DNA of 64,000 nucleotides from Amphritea pacifica (GCF_016924145.1 NZ_JAFFZO010000009.1:37631-101630); one strand, 5' to 3'; counted from the stretch's first letter, positions 27,113 to 36,904 are shown. Notes: generated by a model from the letters alone, not told the origin. Translations and numbers: made by a program.

Positions 27113-27137
27113 CGGCGAAGCCGCGATCTAGCCACTA
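27067..27137. repeat. CTAG-flanked triloop hairpin element, copy B
   Basis: Starts TGCTTTTTCGAGCAA, then hairpin GTCGC-GTA-GCGAC, spacer GTTCGAGCCACGAGCTAG, hairpin CGGC-GAA-GCCG and GATCTAGCCACTA. It is inverted relative to copy A (24969-25030), so the two copies bracket the attC module. Confidence 0.85.
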
Positions 27138-27338
27138 ACCCATCCCAAAAGTGCGATATATCAGTTAATCATCGGTTTACACAAAAACTACTCATTTTAA
27201 CTAACCTGCATGTTGCACTGCGTCATAAGAAGTTCATACTCTTACCATAGAGTAAATGCTAAGGCCGATAGCGCCTGTTATATAGGATTGAGCACGGTGA
27301 CCCCGGGTTTCCAACCGCCGAATAGCTGGAGCAGTATA

Positions 27339-28280
27339 ATGATTCTTTCAGAAAAGCCCCCCATCCATAACCAACTGGAATTCTTTATTGATGAAGCGGT
27401 TAAGGCTCGTCCGGTCACCACTGCCGTAGTACATCCAGTTGAACATAACGGTCTGATGGGCGCTATTGAAGCCGCTGAACGCGGTCTGATCGTACCTATT
27501 CTGGTGGGACCTGAGGCTAAAATACGGGCGGCTGCTGATAAGTATGAACTGAATATTGACGACTATGAACTGATCGATGTTGAGCACAGCCACGCTGCAG
27601 CAGAGCAGGCCGTTGGACTGATACGCGAAGCCCGGGCTGAAACCCTGATGAAGGGAGACCTGAGTACATCAGAGCTGCTCAGTGCAGTGATACACAAAAC
27701 TCTGGGGATACGCACCGAACGGCGGCAAAGCCATATCTTTGTACTGGACGTTCCCAACTATCATAAACCGTTGATGATTACCGATGCGGCTATCAATGTT
27801 GCCCCAGACCTGCTCACCAAACGGGATATTGTGCAGAACGCAATCGACTTCTGCCACGCACTGGGGATGAAGGAGCCAAAAGTGGCAATTCTTGCGGCTG
27901 TCGAGAAAGTGAAGCCGACGATGCAGAGCACCATCGATGCTGCTTCACTGTGCAAAATGGCAGACCGGGGACAGATCACCGGCGCCATTCTTGATGGTCC
28001 GCTGGCCTTTGATAATGCGATATCCCTGCAGGCCGCTATCGATAAGCATATCTCATCACCGGTATCCGGCGATGCTGATATTCTTCTGGCACCCGACCTG
28101 GAATCAGCCAATATGATCGCCAAGCAGCTTATTTATCTGGCGGATGCCAAATCTGCGGGTATCGCCCTGGGTGCCCGTGCACCGATCATACTCAACAGCC
28201 GCTCTGACGGCACTCTGGCCCGCCTGGCATCCTGCGCTCTGGCATCTCACATGGTTCTGCATCCTCAAGGAGTGAAATAA
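27339..28280 (+). CDS. Phosphate acetyltransferase (short PTA/PTB type)
   Basis: A 313-residue PTA_PTB-family enzyme that interconverts acyl-CoA and acyl phosphate, here most likely acetyl-CoA and acetyl phosphate because an acetate kinase gene follows one base later. The ATG at 27339 has GGAG 8 bases upstream; the open frame further upstream is rejected. Seen: GLIVPILVGPEAKIR, MKGDLSTSELL, and the C-terminal DILLAPDLESANMIAKQLIYLADA and GARAPIILNSRSD signatures. It lacks the long N-terminal domain of E. coli Pta. Phosphobutyryl activity is possible. Confidence 0.9.
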   Translation: MILSEKPPIHNQLEFFIDEAVKARPVTTAVVHPVEHNGLMGAIEAAERGLIVPILVGPEAKIRAAADKYELNIDDYELIDVEHSHAAAEQAVGLIREARAETLMKGDLSTSELLSAVIHKTLGIRTERRQSHIFVLDVPNYHKPLMITDAAINVAPDLLTKRDIVQNAIDFCHALGMKEPKVAILAAVEKVKPTMQSTIDAASLCKMADRGQITGAILDGPLAFDNAISLQAAIDKHISSPVSGDADILLAPDLESANMIAKQLIYLADAKSAGIALGARAPIILNSRSDGTLARLASCALASHMVLHPQGVK

Positions 28281-28281
28281 G

Positions 28282-29472
28282 ATGGGTCTGGTTCTGACAG
28301 TTAATGGCGGCTCTTCCAGCCTGAAATGCGCTCTGTTTTCACGCCACGAAAAGAAAGTGGAACCCCTGTATCAGTTCAAGCTGGGGAATATCCTTAACAC
28401 GCCGGTCATGAAAGTCCTCTCCAGTGAGGGGAAAACACTGGAAAAGCTCGAACCCGACATGACCTCCATCGAGGTTGATGATCGCCATCAGGCGTGCCTC
28501 AATCTGGTGATACAGTGGGTGCGTAAACAGTTACCCGATAGCCGGATCTGCGCTTTTGGTCACCGGGTGGTCCATGGTGCAGAGGCGTTCAGCGATCCGG
28601 TCATGATTACGCCAGACATCATGAAGGCACTGGAAGAACTGATTCCGCTGGCTCCACTGCATCAGCCCTATAACCTGAAACTGATCCGTGCCTGCCAGCA
28701 ACTGGAACCGGAGCTGCCACAGATCGCCTGCTTCGATACCATGTTCCATATCGGCCAGCCACAGGTGGAACGCCACTACGCCATTCCCCGCAAATACACT
28801 GAAGCCGGGATCCATCGATATGGTTTTCATGGCCTGTCCTACGAATATATTCAGCGCTCGCTGGAGCAAATAGGCAAAGGGGCGGAAAGTGACAACACCA
28901 TTATCTGCCATCTCGGCGCGGGTGCCAGCATGTGCGCGGTCAGACAGGGCAGATCGATCGCCTCCTCTATGGGCTTTACTGCAGTAGACGGCCTGCCGAT
29001 GGGCAGCCGTACCGGCAATATCGATCCAGGTGTACTGCTCTACCTGCAACGCCACTATGGAATGGATACCGACCAACTGGAAAACTTCCTCTACAAAGAG
29101 AGCGGCTGGCTGGGAGTCTCTGGTATCAGCTCCGATATGATAGCGCTGGAACAATCCGACCAGCCGGAAGCGGAAGAGGCGGTCGCCATGTTCGCCTATC
29201 GCGCCGCTCTGGAGATCGGTCGGCTGAGCGCTGCTCTGCAGGGGTTAGATCAGTTAGTCTTCACTGGCGGCGTGGGTGAAAATGACAGCAAACTGCGCAA
29301 GCGGATCTGCGATCAGTTGGAGTGGCTGGGAGTCAAACTCAACAAAAGCGCCAACAAAGAGGGCGAAGCCATTATCAGCAAAGCCAGCGCTAAGGTTATC
29401 GTTCGGGTGATACCAACCAATGAGGAAGCGATGATCGCATTGCATACGGGAGAGGTCTTAGCTGAAAGCTAG
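28282..29472 (+). CDS. ackA: Acetate kinase
   Basis: A 396-residue acetate/propionate kinase making ATP from acetyl phosphate. Seen: LTVNGGSSSLKCALF (ASKHA phosphate-1), FGHRVVHGAEAF, CFDTMFH, RRYGFHG-like HRYGFHGLSYEY, LGAGASMCAV, MGSRTGNIDPG and FTGGVGEND. Translated with the pta gene (one-base gap). Its TAG stop is part of a hairpin repeat element (copy C). Pathway: acetate overflow or use with the upstream phosphotransacetylase. Confidence 0.96.
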   Translation: MGLVLTVNGGSSSLKCALFSRHEKKVEPLYQFKLGNILNTPVMKVLSSEGKTLEKLEPDMTSIEVDDRHQACLNLVIQWVRKQLPDSRICAFGHRVVHGAEAFSDPVMITPDIMKALEELIPLAPLHQPYNLKLIRACQQLEPELPQIACFDTMFHIGQPQVERHYAIPRKYTEAGIHRYGFHGLSYEYIQRSLEQIGKGAESDNTIICHLGAGASMCAVRQGRSIASSMGFTAVDGLPMGSRTGNIDPGVLLYLQRHYGMDTDQLENFLYKESGWLGVSGISSDMIALEQSDQPEAEEAVAMFAYRAALEIGRLSAALQGLDQLVFTGGVGENDSKLRKRICDQLEWLGVKLNKSANKEGEAIISKASAKVIVRVIPTNEEAMIALHTGEVLAES

Positions 29473-29600
29473 GATCTTCGCCGCTTCGCGGCTGATCAGA
29501 CGTTGCTGCGCAACTAGCCGTAAGCGCAGTAGCTAGACGTTGCTTCGCAACTTGCTAGTGGTTAGACGGAAAACTTCGTTTTCCTTGCTAGAAAAAGCAA
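29470..29600. repeat. CTAG-flanked triloop hairpin element, copy C (four hairpins)
   Basis: Four stems in a row: GCCGC-TTC-GCGGC, GTTGC-TGC-GCAAC, GTTGC-TTC-GCAAC and GGAAAAC-TTC-GTTTTCC, linked by CTAG-containing spacers and ending TTGCTAGAAAAAGC. The first CTAG overlaps the ackA stop codon. Confidence 0.9.
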
Positions 29601-29739
29601 GAGCAGAGAGCTATTTTGGTTTTTGCTTAAGGAGCGGGTCTGGCGAGTGTCGCGAAGTGATACGCTCATGCGCACAGCTCGGTTTATCGCTGCGGGATAC
29701 CCAGAGGGCATGCCAACACGGCTCCTGCAGAACCATCCC
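29601..29739. other. Spacer between repeat copies C and D
   Basis: About 140 bases between two hairpin clusters. It holds imperfect inverted repeats (GAGTGTCGCGAAGTGATACGC around 29643-29665 and AGCGGG...CCCGCT with arms near 29632 and 29737) that look like decayed copies of the same element. No gene is supported; with the flanking repeats it explains the whole 29473-29791 gap. Confidence 0.45.
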
Positions 29740-29815
29740 GCTTTTTCTAGCGAGTCACGAAGTGACGTTCTGACAAGCGACGCAGTCGCGTCTAACAAGT
29801 AGCGCGCAGCGCTAC
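29740..29815. repeat. CTAG-flanked triloop hairpin element, copy D
   Basis: Starts GCTTTTTCTAGCGA, then hairpins GTCAC-GAA-GTGAC, GCGAC-GCA-GTCGC and AGCGC-GCA-GCGCT. The last hairpin and its TAG flank form the 3' end of the YdcH-like gene (stop at 29792-29794). Confidence 0.9.
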
Positions 29816-30049
29816 GGTCTTAATCCGCCGGTAGAGGGCATCCTTGAGCTCAGATCGTTCCTGCTTCAGCTGATGCATGGAGAGATCATCGATAGGAGAG
29901 TTATTCATCTCCAGCACCCGGATCTGCTTATCGAGGGATTGGTAATAACGGTTCTCTTTAGCAAAACGTTCGTCAGATTCTTTCAGTTGATCGATAACAT
30001 CCTCATAATCAGGGAAATCATGTGCTAAAGAGTGCTCTTCACCTAACAT
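29792..30049 (-). CDS. YdcH family (DUF465) small coiled protein
   Basis: An 85-residue helical protein of the YdcH/SlyX-like DUF465 family: MLGEEHSLAHDFPDYEDVIDQLKESD, charged heptad-rich middle and LKQERSELKDALYRRIK at the usual C-terminus. The last eight residues TVALRATC and the TAG stop are encoded by hairpin element D, so the native end has been replaced or extended by repeat insertion. Function unknown; a cytoplasmic helical hairpin. Confidence 0.85.
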   Translation of the reverse strand: MLGEEHSLAHDFPDYEDVIDQLKESDERFAKENRYYQSLDKQIRVLEMNNSPIDDLSMHQLKQERSELKDALYRRIKTVALRATC

Positions 30050-30444
30050 TTGAAGTACCTCCTGTCGGTTTCTCAGTTCACTGTCGTTCTTACCACTATG
30101 GCTATTAACTTTTTAGTCAAAAAACCGTGATTCTTCCACTAATTCGCTGAAATAGCGGTTGGCAAGCTAGCAATGGGGGCGTTCTTTTAGATGACGAAAC
30201 CACCTGTCACTGTATTCCCAATAAGCTTGATGTGTTGAAGGGCACAACACCGGCAGATGTTATGGTAAGGTTTATGGGCACACACTTGTCGAGGTTAAAC
30301 TCTCCACTCTGCACTCTTTACTATCGACAAACTACCGAAAAATTCTTTTTCCTTTTTATTTAAACGCCTTACTTTTTAATAGCGGAGACTCTCGTTGCCA
30401 GAACACATAAAACAGATCACCTATTATCAAAAAGGTTCTGATCG
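30050..30444. other. Intergenic region upstream of the YdcH-like and small membrane protein genes
   Basis: About 395 bases between divergent genes. A short inverted repeat CGCTGAAATAGCG (30147-30159) and GGCAAGCTAGCAATG (30162 onward), a possible fragment of the CTAG hairpin family, are visible. AT-rich stretches around 30345-30380 may hold the promoter of the membrane-protein gene. I see no gene or RNA here. Confidence 0.4.
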
Positions 30445-30723
30445 GTGAATAAGCCGGACATTCCAGAGTGGGTCATTAAGCTTATTATCATGGTTGCCCT
30501 GCCTGCAGTGACCTGCTTTGGACTCTACTCGGTTGCTTATCTGGATAGTGACAGAGATATCTTCACACTGCCGGTTATACTCTCCTACCCTGTAGCCTTA
30601 CTCGGCATAGCGGGCACCTATAAAACACTGGTCTCTCCGGCTAAAAATCACCTGAAATTAGCATTCTGGATTGCCTGTATCGTCGTTCCGGTGATGATAC
30701 AGGTTGCAGTGAGATCAACCTGA
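30445..30723 (+). CDS. Hypothetical small membrane protein
   Basis: A 92-residue protein from a GTG at 30445 with AAAAAGG 9 bases upstream. Three hydrophobic spans at about 10-32, 39-58 and 70-90 (IKLIIMVALPAVTCFGLYSV; LPVILSYPVALLGIAGTYKT; LAFWIACIVVPVMIQVAV). No family recognised. A real gene is likely because of its clean membrane topology and ribosome site, but nothing shows its role. Confidence 0.55.
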   Translation: MNKPDIPEWVIKLIIMVALPAVTCFGLYSVAYLDSDRDIFTLPVILSYPVALLGIAGTYKTLVSPAKNHLKLAFWIACIVVPVMIQVAVRST

Positions 30724-30800
30724 GCAGAATCTGCGGCACTGTTGATAAACAAGTGTAGCTTATCGCCGCGAGGGCGCGCCTCCCACAAATCTGCGCCCCA

Positions 30801-30867
30801 CTTTTTCTAGCAAGTGGCGGAGCCACGTCTAGCTCCCAGCAAGCTGCGAAGCAGCGTTCTAGCGACG
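30801..30867. repeat. CTAG-flanked triloop hairpin element, copy E
   Basis: CTTTTTCTAGCAA, hairpin GTGGC-GGA-GCCAC, GTCTAGCTCCCAGCAA, hairpin GCTGC-GAA-GCAGC, GTTCTAGCGACG. The CTA at 30859-30861 is the TAG stop codon of rlmB on the minus strand. Confidence 0.9.
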
Positions 30868-31611
30868 TCTCTGCCGTACCGCCTCAAACAGACACACCCC
30901 TGTCGCCACCGATACATTCAGCGAGGAGACCTCGCCTGCCATATCGATTTTTACCAGAAAATCGCAGTGTTCACGGGTGAGGCGGCGCATCCCCTGGCCT
31001 TCGGCTCCCATCACCAGGGCCATTGGGCCTTTCAGGTCGGCATCGTAGATCAGAGTGTCCGCTTCGCCAGCGGTGCCGGTAATCCAGACTCCCCGCTGTT
31101 GAAGATCTTTCAGGGTGCGGGCCAGGTTAGTCACCAGCACATAGGGGACGACTTCAGCGGCACCGCAGGCCACTTTGCTGGCGGTGGCATTTAACGGCGC
31201 GGACTTGTCTTTCGGCGCGATCACCGCATGAACGCCAGCGGCATCCGCAGTACGCAAACAGGCGCCCAGATTATGGGGATCAGTGACACCATCCAGCACC
31301 AGCAGAAACGCGGGCTCTTCCAGCTTATCGAGCAGCGCCTCAAGAAACTGCTCGTTCTTCGCCTGAATCGGTTCGCAGGCGACCACAACTCCCTGATGCA
31401 CACCGTCCTGCGCCATATTGTCCAGCTCTTTACGGCTGACCCACCCGACAGTGAGCTTTTTCTCTGCCGCCAGATCCAGTAGTTTCTGCATCCGGGCATC
31501 AACGCGCCCTTTCAGCACCCACATCCCTTTAACCCGTTTGCTATCACGTTGCAGGGTGGTGGTAGCCGCGTGGATACCGAAGATATATTCAGGACGCATT
31601 CTCTGTCTCAT
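30859..31611 (-). CDS. rlmB: 23S rRNA (guanosine-2'-O-)-methyltransferase RlmB
   Basis: SPOUT methyltransferase that modifies G2251 of 23S rRNA in the peptidyl-transferase P-loop. The 250-residue protein has an N-terminal substrate-binding domain (YIFGIHAATTTLQRD) and the knotted domain with LVLDGVTDPHNLGACLRTADAAG, ALVMGAEGQGMRRL and MAGEVSSLNVSVATGVCLFE, the three TrmH motifs. Two ATG codons are possible (31611 or 31599); the first overlaps hemH by 23 bases. Its stop codon is part of hairpin element E. Confidence 0.95.
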   Translation of the reverse strand: MRQRMRPEYIFGIHAATTTLQRDSKRVKGMWVLKGRVDARMQKLLDLAAEKKLTVGWVSRKELDNMAQDGVHQGVVVACEPIQAKNEQFLEALLDKLEEPAFLLVLDGVTDPHNLGACLRTADAAGVHAVIAPKDKSAPLNATASKVACGAAEVVPYVLVTNLARTLKDLQQRGVWITGTAGEADTLIYDADLKGPMALVMGAEGQGMRRLTREHCDFLVKIDMAGEVSSLNVSVATGVCLFEAVRQRRR

Positions 31612-32635
31612 TCTGTTCGTTATTGTTACAGGTCTGACAAACCCAGCCGCAACTATTCTGTCTTACCAGTGCCACCAGCAGGCGGATCATCCCGGGATCG
31701 GCGTTCAGTGCCGGGATATACTGGTACTGCTCGCCTCCAGCCTGCATAAACAGATCCCTGTTTTCCACGGCGATCTCTTCCAGGGTTTCCAGACAGTCAG
31801 CAGAGAAGGCGGGACAGATGATATCAACCTGTTTTGTACCGCTCTTAGCGAGTTTCTCAAGGGTTTTATCGGTATAGGGCTGTAGCCAGGCTTTAGGACC
31901 AAAACGGGACTGAAAGGTGGTCTGCCACTGCCCGTCACTCAGGCCCAGCTCTGTTGCCAGCAGTTCAGAGGTGCGATAACAGTGTTCCGGATAGGGATCA
32001 CCCTTATCGGCATACTCCTGCGGAATGCCATGATAGGAGAGCACCAGCTTGCCACTCTCAGGATGCTCTGCGCGGAAGGCCTTAACCGAATCAGCCAGCG
32101 CGCGGATATAGAGTGGATGGTCATGATAATCATGAACCACCCGGATATCGGGAAAATTGCGGGTCTTCAACTGGAAACGGGCGATCTGGTCATAGATCGG
32201 TGCGGTAGTGGTTGCCGAATACTGAGGATAAAGTGGCAGCACCAGAATTTTGCTGTAACCCGACTGTGTCAGTTCTTCCAGGCGCGCCGCCAGCCCCGGA
32301 TTGCCATAGGTCATGGCGGAAAAAACCTGCATATCCTGATCCGGCATCGTTTGTTGCAACGCCAGTTGCAGCGCGGCCACCTGCTGATTGAGTATCAGCC
32401 GCAGGGGGGAATCCTGGTCCCAGATCGATGCGTATAGTTTTGCCACCTTGCGGGGACGAAAGGTCAGGATAATAGCATTGAGCACCGTTAACCAGATCAG
32501 CCGCATCACCCCATCGCCCTCTACCACCCGACGATCTGAGAGAAATTCTTTAAGATAGCGACGCACCGCTGCAGGAGTGGGTTGATCCGGTGAACCTAAA
32601 TTAACCAGCAGTATTGCGGTTTTGGGGAGAGACAT
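31589..32635 (-). CDS. hemH: Ferrochelatase
   Basis: Inserts iron into protoporphyrin IX in the last step of heme synthesis. The 348-residue protein begins TAILLVNLGSPDQPTPAAVRRYL; VLSYHGIPQEYADKGDPYPEHC carries the catalytic His and CPAFSADCLETLEEIAVENRD the conserved Glu region. The C-terminal tail contains SCGWVCQTC, a small cysteine cluster at about 327-335; some bacterial ferrochelatases bind a [2Fe-2S] cluster through C-terminal cysteines, but spacing alone does not prove this. Confidence 0.95.
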   Translation of the reverse strand: MSLPKTAILLVNLGSPDQPTPAAVRRYLKEFLSDRRVVEGDGVMRLIWLTVLNAIILTFRPRKVAKLYASIWDQDSPLRLILNQQVAALQLALQQTMPDQDMQVFSAMTYGNPGLAARLEELTQSGYSKILVLPLYPQYSATTTAPIYDQIARFQLKTRNFPDIRVVHDYHDHPLYIRALADSVKAFRAEHPESGKLVLSYHGIPQEYADKGDPYPEHCYRTSELLATELGLSDGQWQTTFQSRFGPKAWLQPYTDKTLEKLAKSGTKQVDIICPAFSADCLETLEEIAVENRDLFMQAGGEQYQYIPALNADPGMIRLLVALVRQNSCGWVCQTCNNNEQNETENAS

Positions 32636-32688
32636 CTATCTATTTCCGATTACAGGCAAAGCGCTATTATCGCGGAATAACCGGCAAT

Positions 32689-32732
32689 AAAAAACCGCTG
32701 TTTTGATTCAGGGATCAAAGCAGCGGTTTTTT
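32689..32732. terminator. Terminator between adk and hemH
   Basis: Long stem AAAAAACCGCTGTTTTGAT / ATCAAAGCAGCGGTTTTTT (32689-32707 and 32714-32732, one mismatch). It ends adk on the minus strand. Confidence 0.92.
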
Positions 32733-32749
32733 ATATTCACGCCAACGGC

Positions 32750-33813
<1,064 letters not shown>

Positions 33814-36420
33814 TTATCCGGTATTGCGCATACCTGCCGAAATGCCAGCCATGGTAATCATCAACGCTTGCTCCAGCCGGGCATCCGGGTGATTACGGTC
33901 ACGATAGAGCAGTTCCGCCTGCAGAAAGTGCAATGGATCGATATAGGGGTTGCGCACCTCAATCGACTGACGGATCACCGGACTATGCTCCAGCAGTGTC
34001 TCCTGCTGCTTAATCTTTTTCACCAGTTCAATGGTTTTCGCCAGGCGACAGCGCAGATCGGCCCCCAGCACCGCCAGCTCTTCTGATACCAGCCGTTTTT
34101 CATAGTAAGCGGCAATGTTAGCATCTGACTTGGCCATCACCATCTCCAGCATATCCATATAGGAGCGGAAGAATGGCCAGTCCCTGCGCATCGTCTGCAC
34201 CAGTTCAAACTGACCTTTATCCAGTGTCTGCTGCAGGGCGACATCACTGCCCAGCCAGGCTGGCAACATCAGGCGGATCTGTGTCCAGGCAAAGATCCAG
34301 GGGATGGCCCGCAAGCTTTCAACACCGCCATCCGCCTTACGTTTTGCCGGACGGCTGCCCAGCGGTAGTTTTGCCAGTTCCTGTTCCGGGGTTGCCGAGC
34401 GGAAATAGGGCACAAACTGAGGATCAAAGCGTACCACATCACGATAGGCGGTCAGGCCCGCCAGCGACATCTCATCCATCAACTGACGCCATTCGGGCCT
34501 CGGCCCGGGAGCCGGTGCCAGAGTTGCCTCGAGGGTCGCCGAGGTATACAGCTCCAGATTACGTACCGCGATCTCCGGCACCCCGAACTTAAAGCGGATC
34601 ATCTCGCCCTGCTCGGTTACCCGCAGGCTGCCGGCCACAGACCCCGGAGGCTGTGCCAGAATCGCAGTATGGCTGGGGCCGCCACCACGACCAACCGTGC
34701 CGCCCCGGCCGTGAAACAGAGTCAGGTGAACACCGTAGTCTTTACATACCCTGGTCAGTGCTTCCTGAGCCCGATACTGTCCCCAGGCTGCCGCCAACTG
34801 CCCGGCATCCTTCGATGAGTCGGAATAACCGATCATGACTTCCTGGTGCCCCCCGGTGTAATCTCTGTACCAGGGAATAGCCAGCAACTGGCGGATACAG
34901 TTTTCGGCGTTATCCAGGTCATCCAGCGTTTCAAACAGCGGCGCAACCCGCATATTGTGATGAATACCGCTCTCTTTCAGCAGCAGGATAACCGCCAGTA
35001 CATCCGATGGCTGACTGGCCATGGAGATAACATAGGAGCCCAGAGAGTTCGGTTCTTCACGGGCGACCACGCTAAAGGTATCCAGTACCTCCTGAACATT
35101 TTCCGAGGGAGACCACTCGCGGGGCAACAAAGGACGCTTCTCCTGTAGCTCCTTCAGCAGAAACATCTGCTTGTTGGTTTCACTCCATTCGCTGTAACAA
35201 CCGATACCGTAAAAGCCCGTCAGCTCGTCCATGACCTCTGCATGACGATCAGAATTCTGGCGAATATCCAGATTCACCAGAGTCATCCCAAAGCACGCCA
35301 CCCGCCGTATCGTATCACTCAGCAAACCATCAGCGATTACACTCATATTACAGCTACGCAACGAGGCATCGATCAGTAACAGGGGTTCCAGCAATTGCCG
35401 GGGATAGATATACACCCCCTCTTTATCTACCGGCCGCCCCTCAAGACGCTCAGTGGTCCAGCGCTTGGTTTGCGTCAGATGGGTGCATACCGTACGCAAC
35501 AGTTCACGGTAGGGCTCCGGATGATCACCTACCCGCTCACGCAACTCCGCACTGCACTCATTCATCGATAGCTCACTGCGCAAGCGGTCAATATCTTTGA
35601 TATAAAGATCGGCCGCCATCCAACGGGACAGTAATAATACTTTCTCGGTGGTCACAGAGGTAACATTGGGATTGCCATCACGGTCGCCCCCCATCCAGGA
35701 GGCAAACCGCACCGGCGAGCTGCTCAGTGGCAGATGTTCACCGGTCGCATCAAACAGCTGCTTATCAATATGCCGCAGGAATACCGGCACCGCCTCCCAA
35801 AGGGAGTTTTCAATCACCGCAAATCCCCACTTCGCTTCATCCACCGGCGTCGGTCTCTGCTTGCGAATGGCGTCTGTGTGCCAGGCCTGGCTGATCAGTT
35901 CATGCAGCCGGTGATAGAGGTCTTCTCCCCGATCAATTCTTTGCAGGCATTCGGTAATGGCATCAAACTTCTGGATCAGCGTGCGCCGGTTAACCTCAGT
36001 TGGATGAGCTGTCAGAACCAGTTCAACATCCATATCCTGCACCGCTGCGGCGATCTGCTCTTTTGATAAACCCTGCTGTTGCAACCGGCCGAGCAGGCCA
36101 CAGAATGAGTCACTGGTACAGACATCCATAATGCCTGAACGACGACGCACCCGATGATGTTCCTCAGCGATATTGGACAGGTTGAGAAATTGAGTAAAGG
36201 CTCTGGCAACCGGCAGCAGATCATCATCACCCAGCTCACTGAGGGTTTTGAGCAGTTCATCATCGACAGGTTTGCCCGATGATCTGGCCGCTTTGGAGAG
36301 CGCCCGGATCTTTTCAATTTTATCAAGAAACAGCTGGCCTTTATGCTCAACAATGGTCTGTCCCAGACAATCACCGAGCATCCGGACATCGTCCCTCAGG
36401 TCTTCATGAAGCGTTGTCAT
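33814..36420 (-). CDS. ppc: Phosphoenolpyruvate carboxylase
   Basis: Carboxylates PEP to oxaloacetate to refill the TCA cycle. The 868-residue length is typical. Seen: VLTAHPTEVNRRT with the catalytic His, SWMGGDRDGNPNVT, GYSDSSKDAGQLAA, FHGRGGTVGRGGGPS and the C-terminal MRNTG that closes the aspartate-inhibition site. Stand-alone gene. Confidence 0.98.
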   Translation of the reverse strand: MTTLHEDLRDDVRMLGDCLGQTIVEHKGQLFLDKIEKIRALSKAARSSGKPVDDELLKTLSELGDDDLLPVARAFTQFLNLSNIAEEHHRVRRRSGIMDVCTSDSFCGLLGRLQQQGLSKEQIAAAVQDMDVELVLTAHPTEVNRRTLIQKFDAITECLQRIDRGEDLYHRLHELISQAWHTDAIRKQRPTPVDEAKWGFAVIENSLWEAVPVFLRHIDKQLFDATGEHLPLSSSPVRFASWMGGDRDGNPNVTSVTTEKVLLLSRWMAADLYIKDIDRLRSELSMNECSAELRERVGDHPEPYRELLRTVCTHLTQTKRWTTERLEGRPVDKEGVYIYPRQLLEPLLLIDASLRSCNMSVIADGLLSDTIRRVACFGMTLVNLDIRQNSDRHAEVMDELTGFYGIGCYSEWSETNKQMFLLKELQEKRPLLPREWSPSENVQEVLDTFSVVAREEPNSLGSYVISMASQPSDVLAVILLLKESGIHHNMRVAPLFETLDDLDNAENCIRQLLAIPWYRDYTGGHQEVMIGYSDSSKDAGQLAAAWGQYRAQEALTRVCKDYGVHLTLFHGRGGTVGRGGGPSHTAILAQPPGSVAGSLRVTEQGEMIRFKFGVPEIAVRNLELYTSATLEATLAPAPGPRPEWRQLMDEMSLAGLTAYRDVVRFDPQFVPYFRSATPEQELAKLPLGSRPAKRKADGGVESLRAIPWIFAWTQIRLMLPAWLGSDVALQQTLDKGQFELVQTMRRDWPFFRSYMDMLEMVMAKSDANIAAYYEKRLVSEELAVLGADLRCRLAKTIELVKKIKQQETLLEHSPVIRQSIEVRNPYIDPLHFLQAELLYRDRNHPDARLEQALMITMAGISAGMRNTG

Positions 36421-36517
36421 TCAGTGTCCCCTGTCATCTCTGCGAAGTTCTATTGATACTACATAGTTTGTGCAAAGCACAAATACTATCTTAGTCTCAG
36501 TTCGTCAGCCCAACGTA

Positions 36518-36904
36518 TTAAAGACCGGTTAACTGCTGCAGTTTCCTCAGGGCTATTTCAACACTGTGCTCATTTGAGTAGCGAATCTCGACCTCCGGCA
36601 CAGGAGCACCCTCAAGTATCAGGGCGATTCGATAGTCGGTTTCAGTTTCTGCGCTGCTACGAAAACGAACCTCTGCGTCTTTAAGCTGATCGAAACCGAG
36701 ACGCAGATATCCACTCGGCACCAGGACCGCCACCTGACGCTGGGTGGTACTGACCAGCAGACCGGGATTGCCTTTAAGGTCATCAGAGATCTGGAACCCG
36801 GCGCTGACCAGTTGCTTACGCTGCCCATCGATGCGCTGGTAGTTCCAGTACCCCAGCCCGGCCATCACAATCAGCGCGACAATAAACCATTGAAATGATC
36901 CCAT
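36518..36904 (-). CDS. Hypothetical single-span membrane protein
   Basis: A 128-residue protein with an N-terminal membrane segment (about 4-20, FQWFIVALIVMAGLGYW) and a small soluble domain (about 35-128). It lies 23 bases after mazG on the same strand, so it may be the last gene of relA-mazG. No family recognised. Confidence 0.6.
   Translation of the reverse strand: MGSFQWFIVALIVMAGLGYWNYQRIDGQRKQLVSAGFQISDDLKGNPGLLVSTTQRQVAVLVPSGYLRLGFDQLKDAEVRFRSSAETETDYRIALILEGAPVPEVEIRYSNEHSVEIALRKLQQLTGL

Larger units (their letters stand above)
26706..27338. other. Intergenic region between the attC module and pta
   Basis: About 630 bases. Contains a degenerate attC-like structure (26747-26809), remains of a small gene (26828-27112), hairpin element copy B (27067-27137), and the pta upstream region. 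The GGAG at 27328-27331 is the pta ribosome site. No promoter can be assigned with confidence. Confidence 0.6.
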
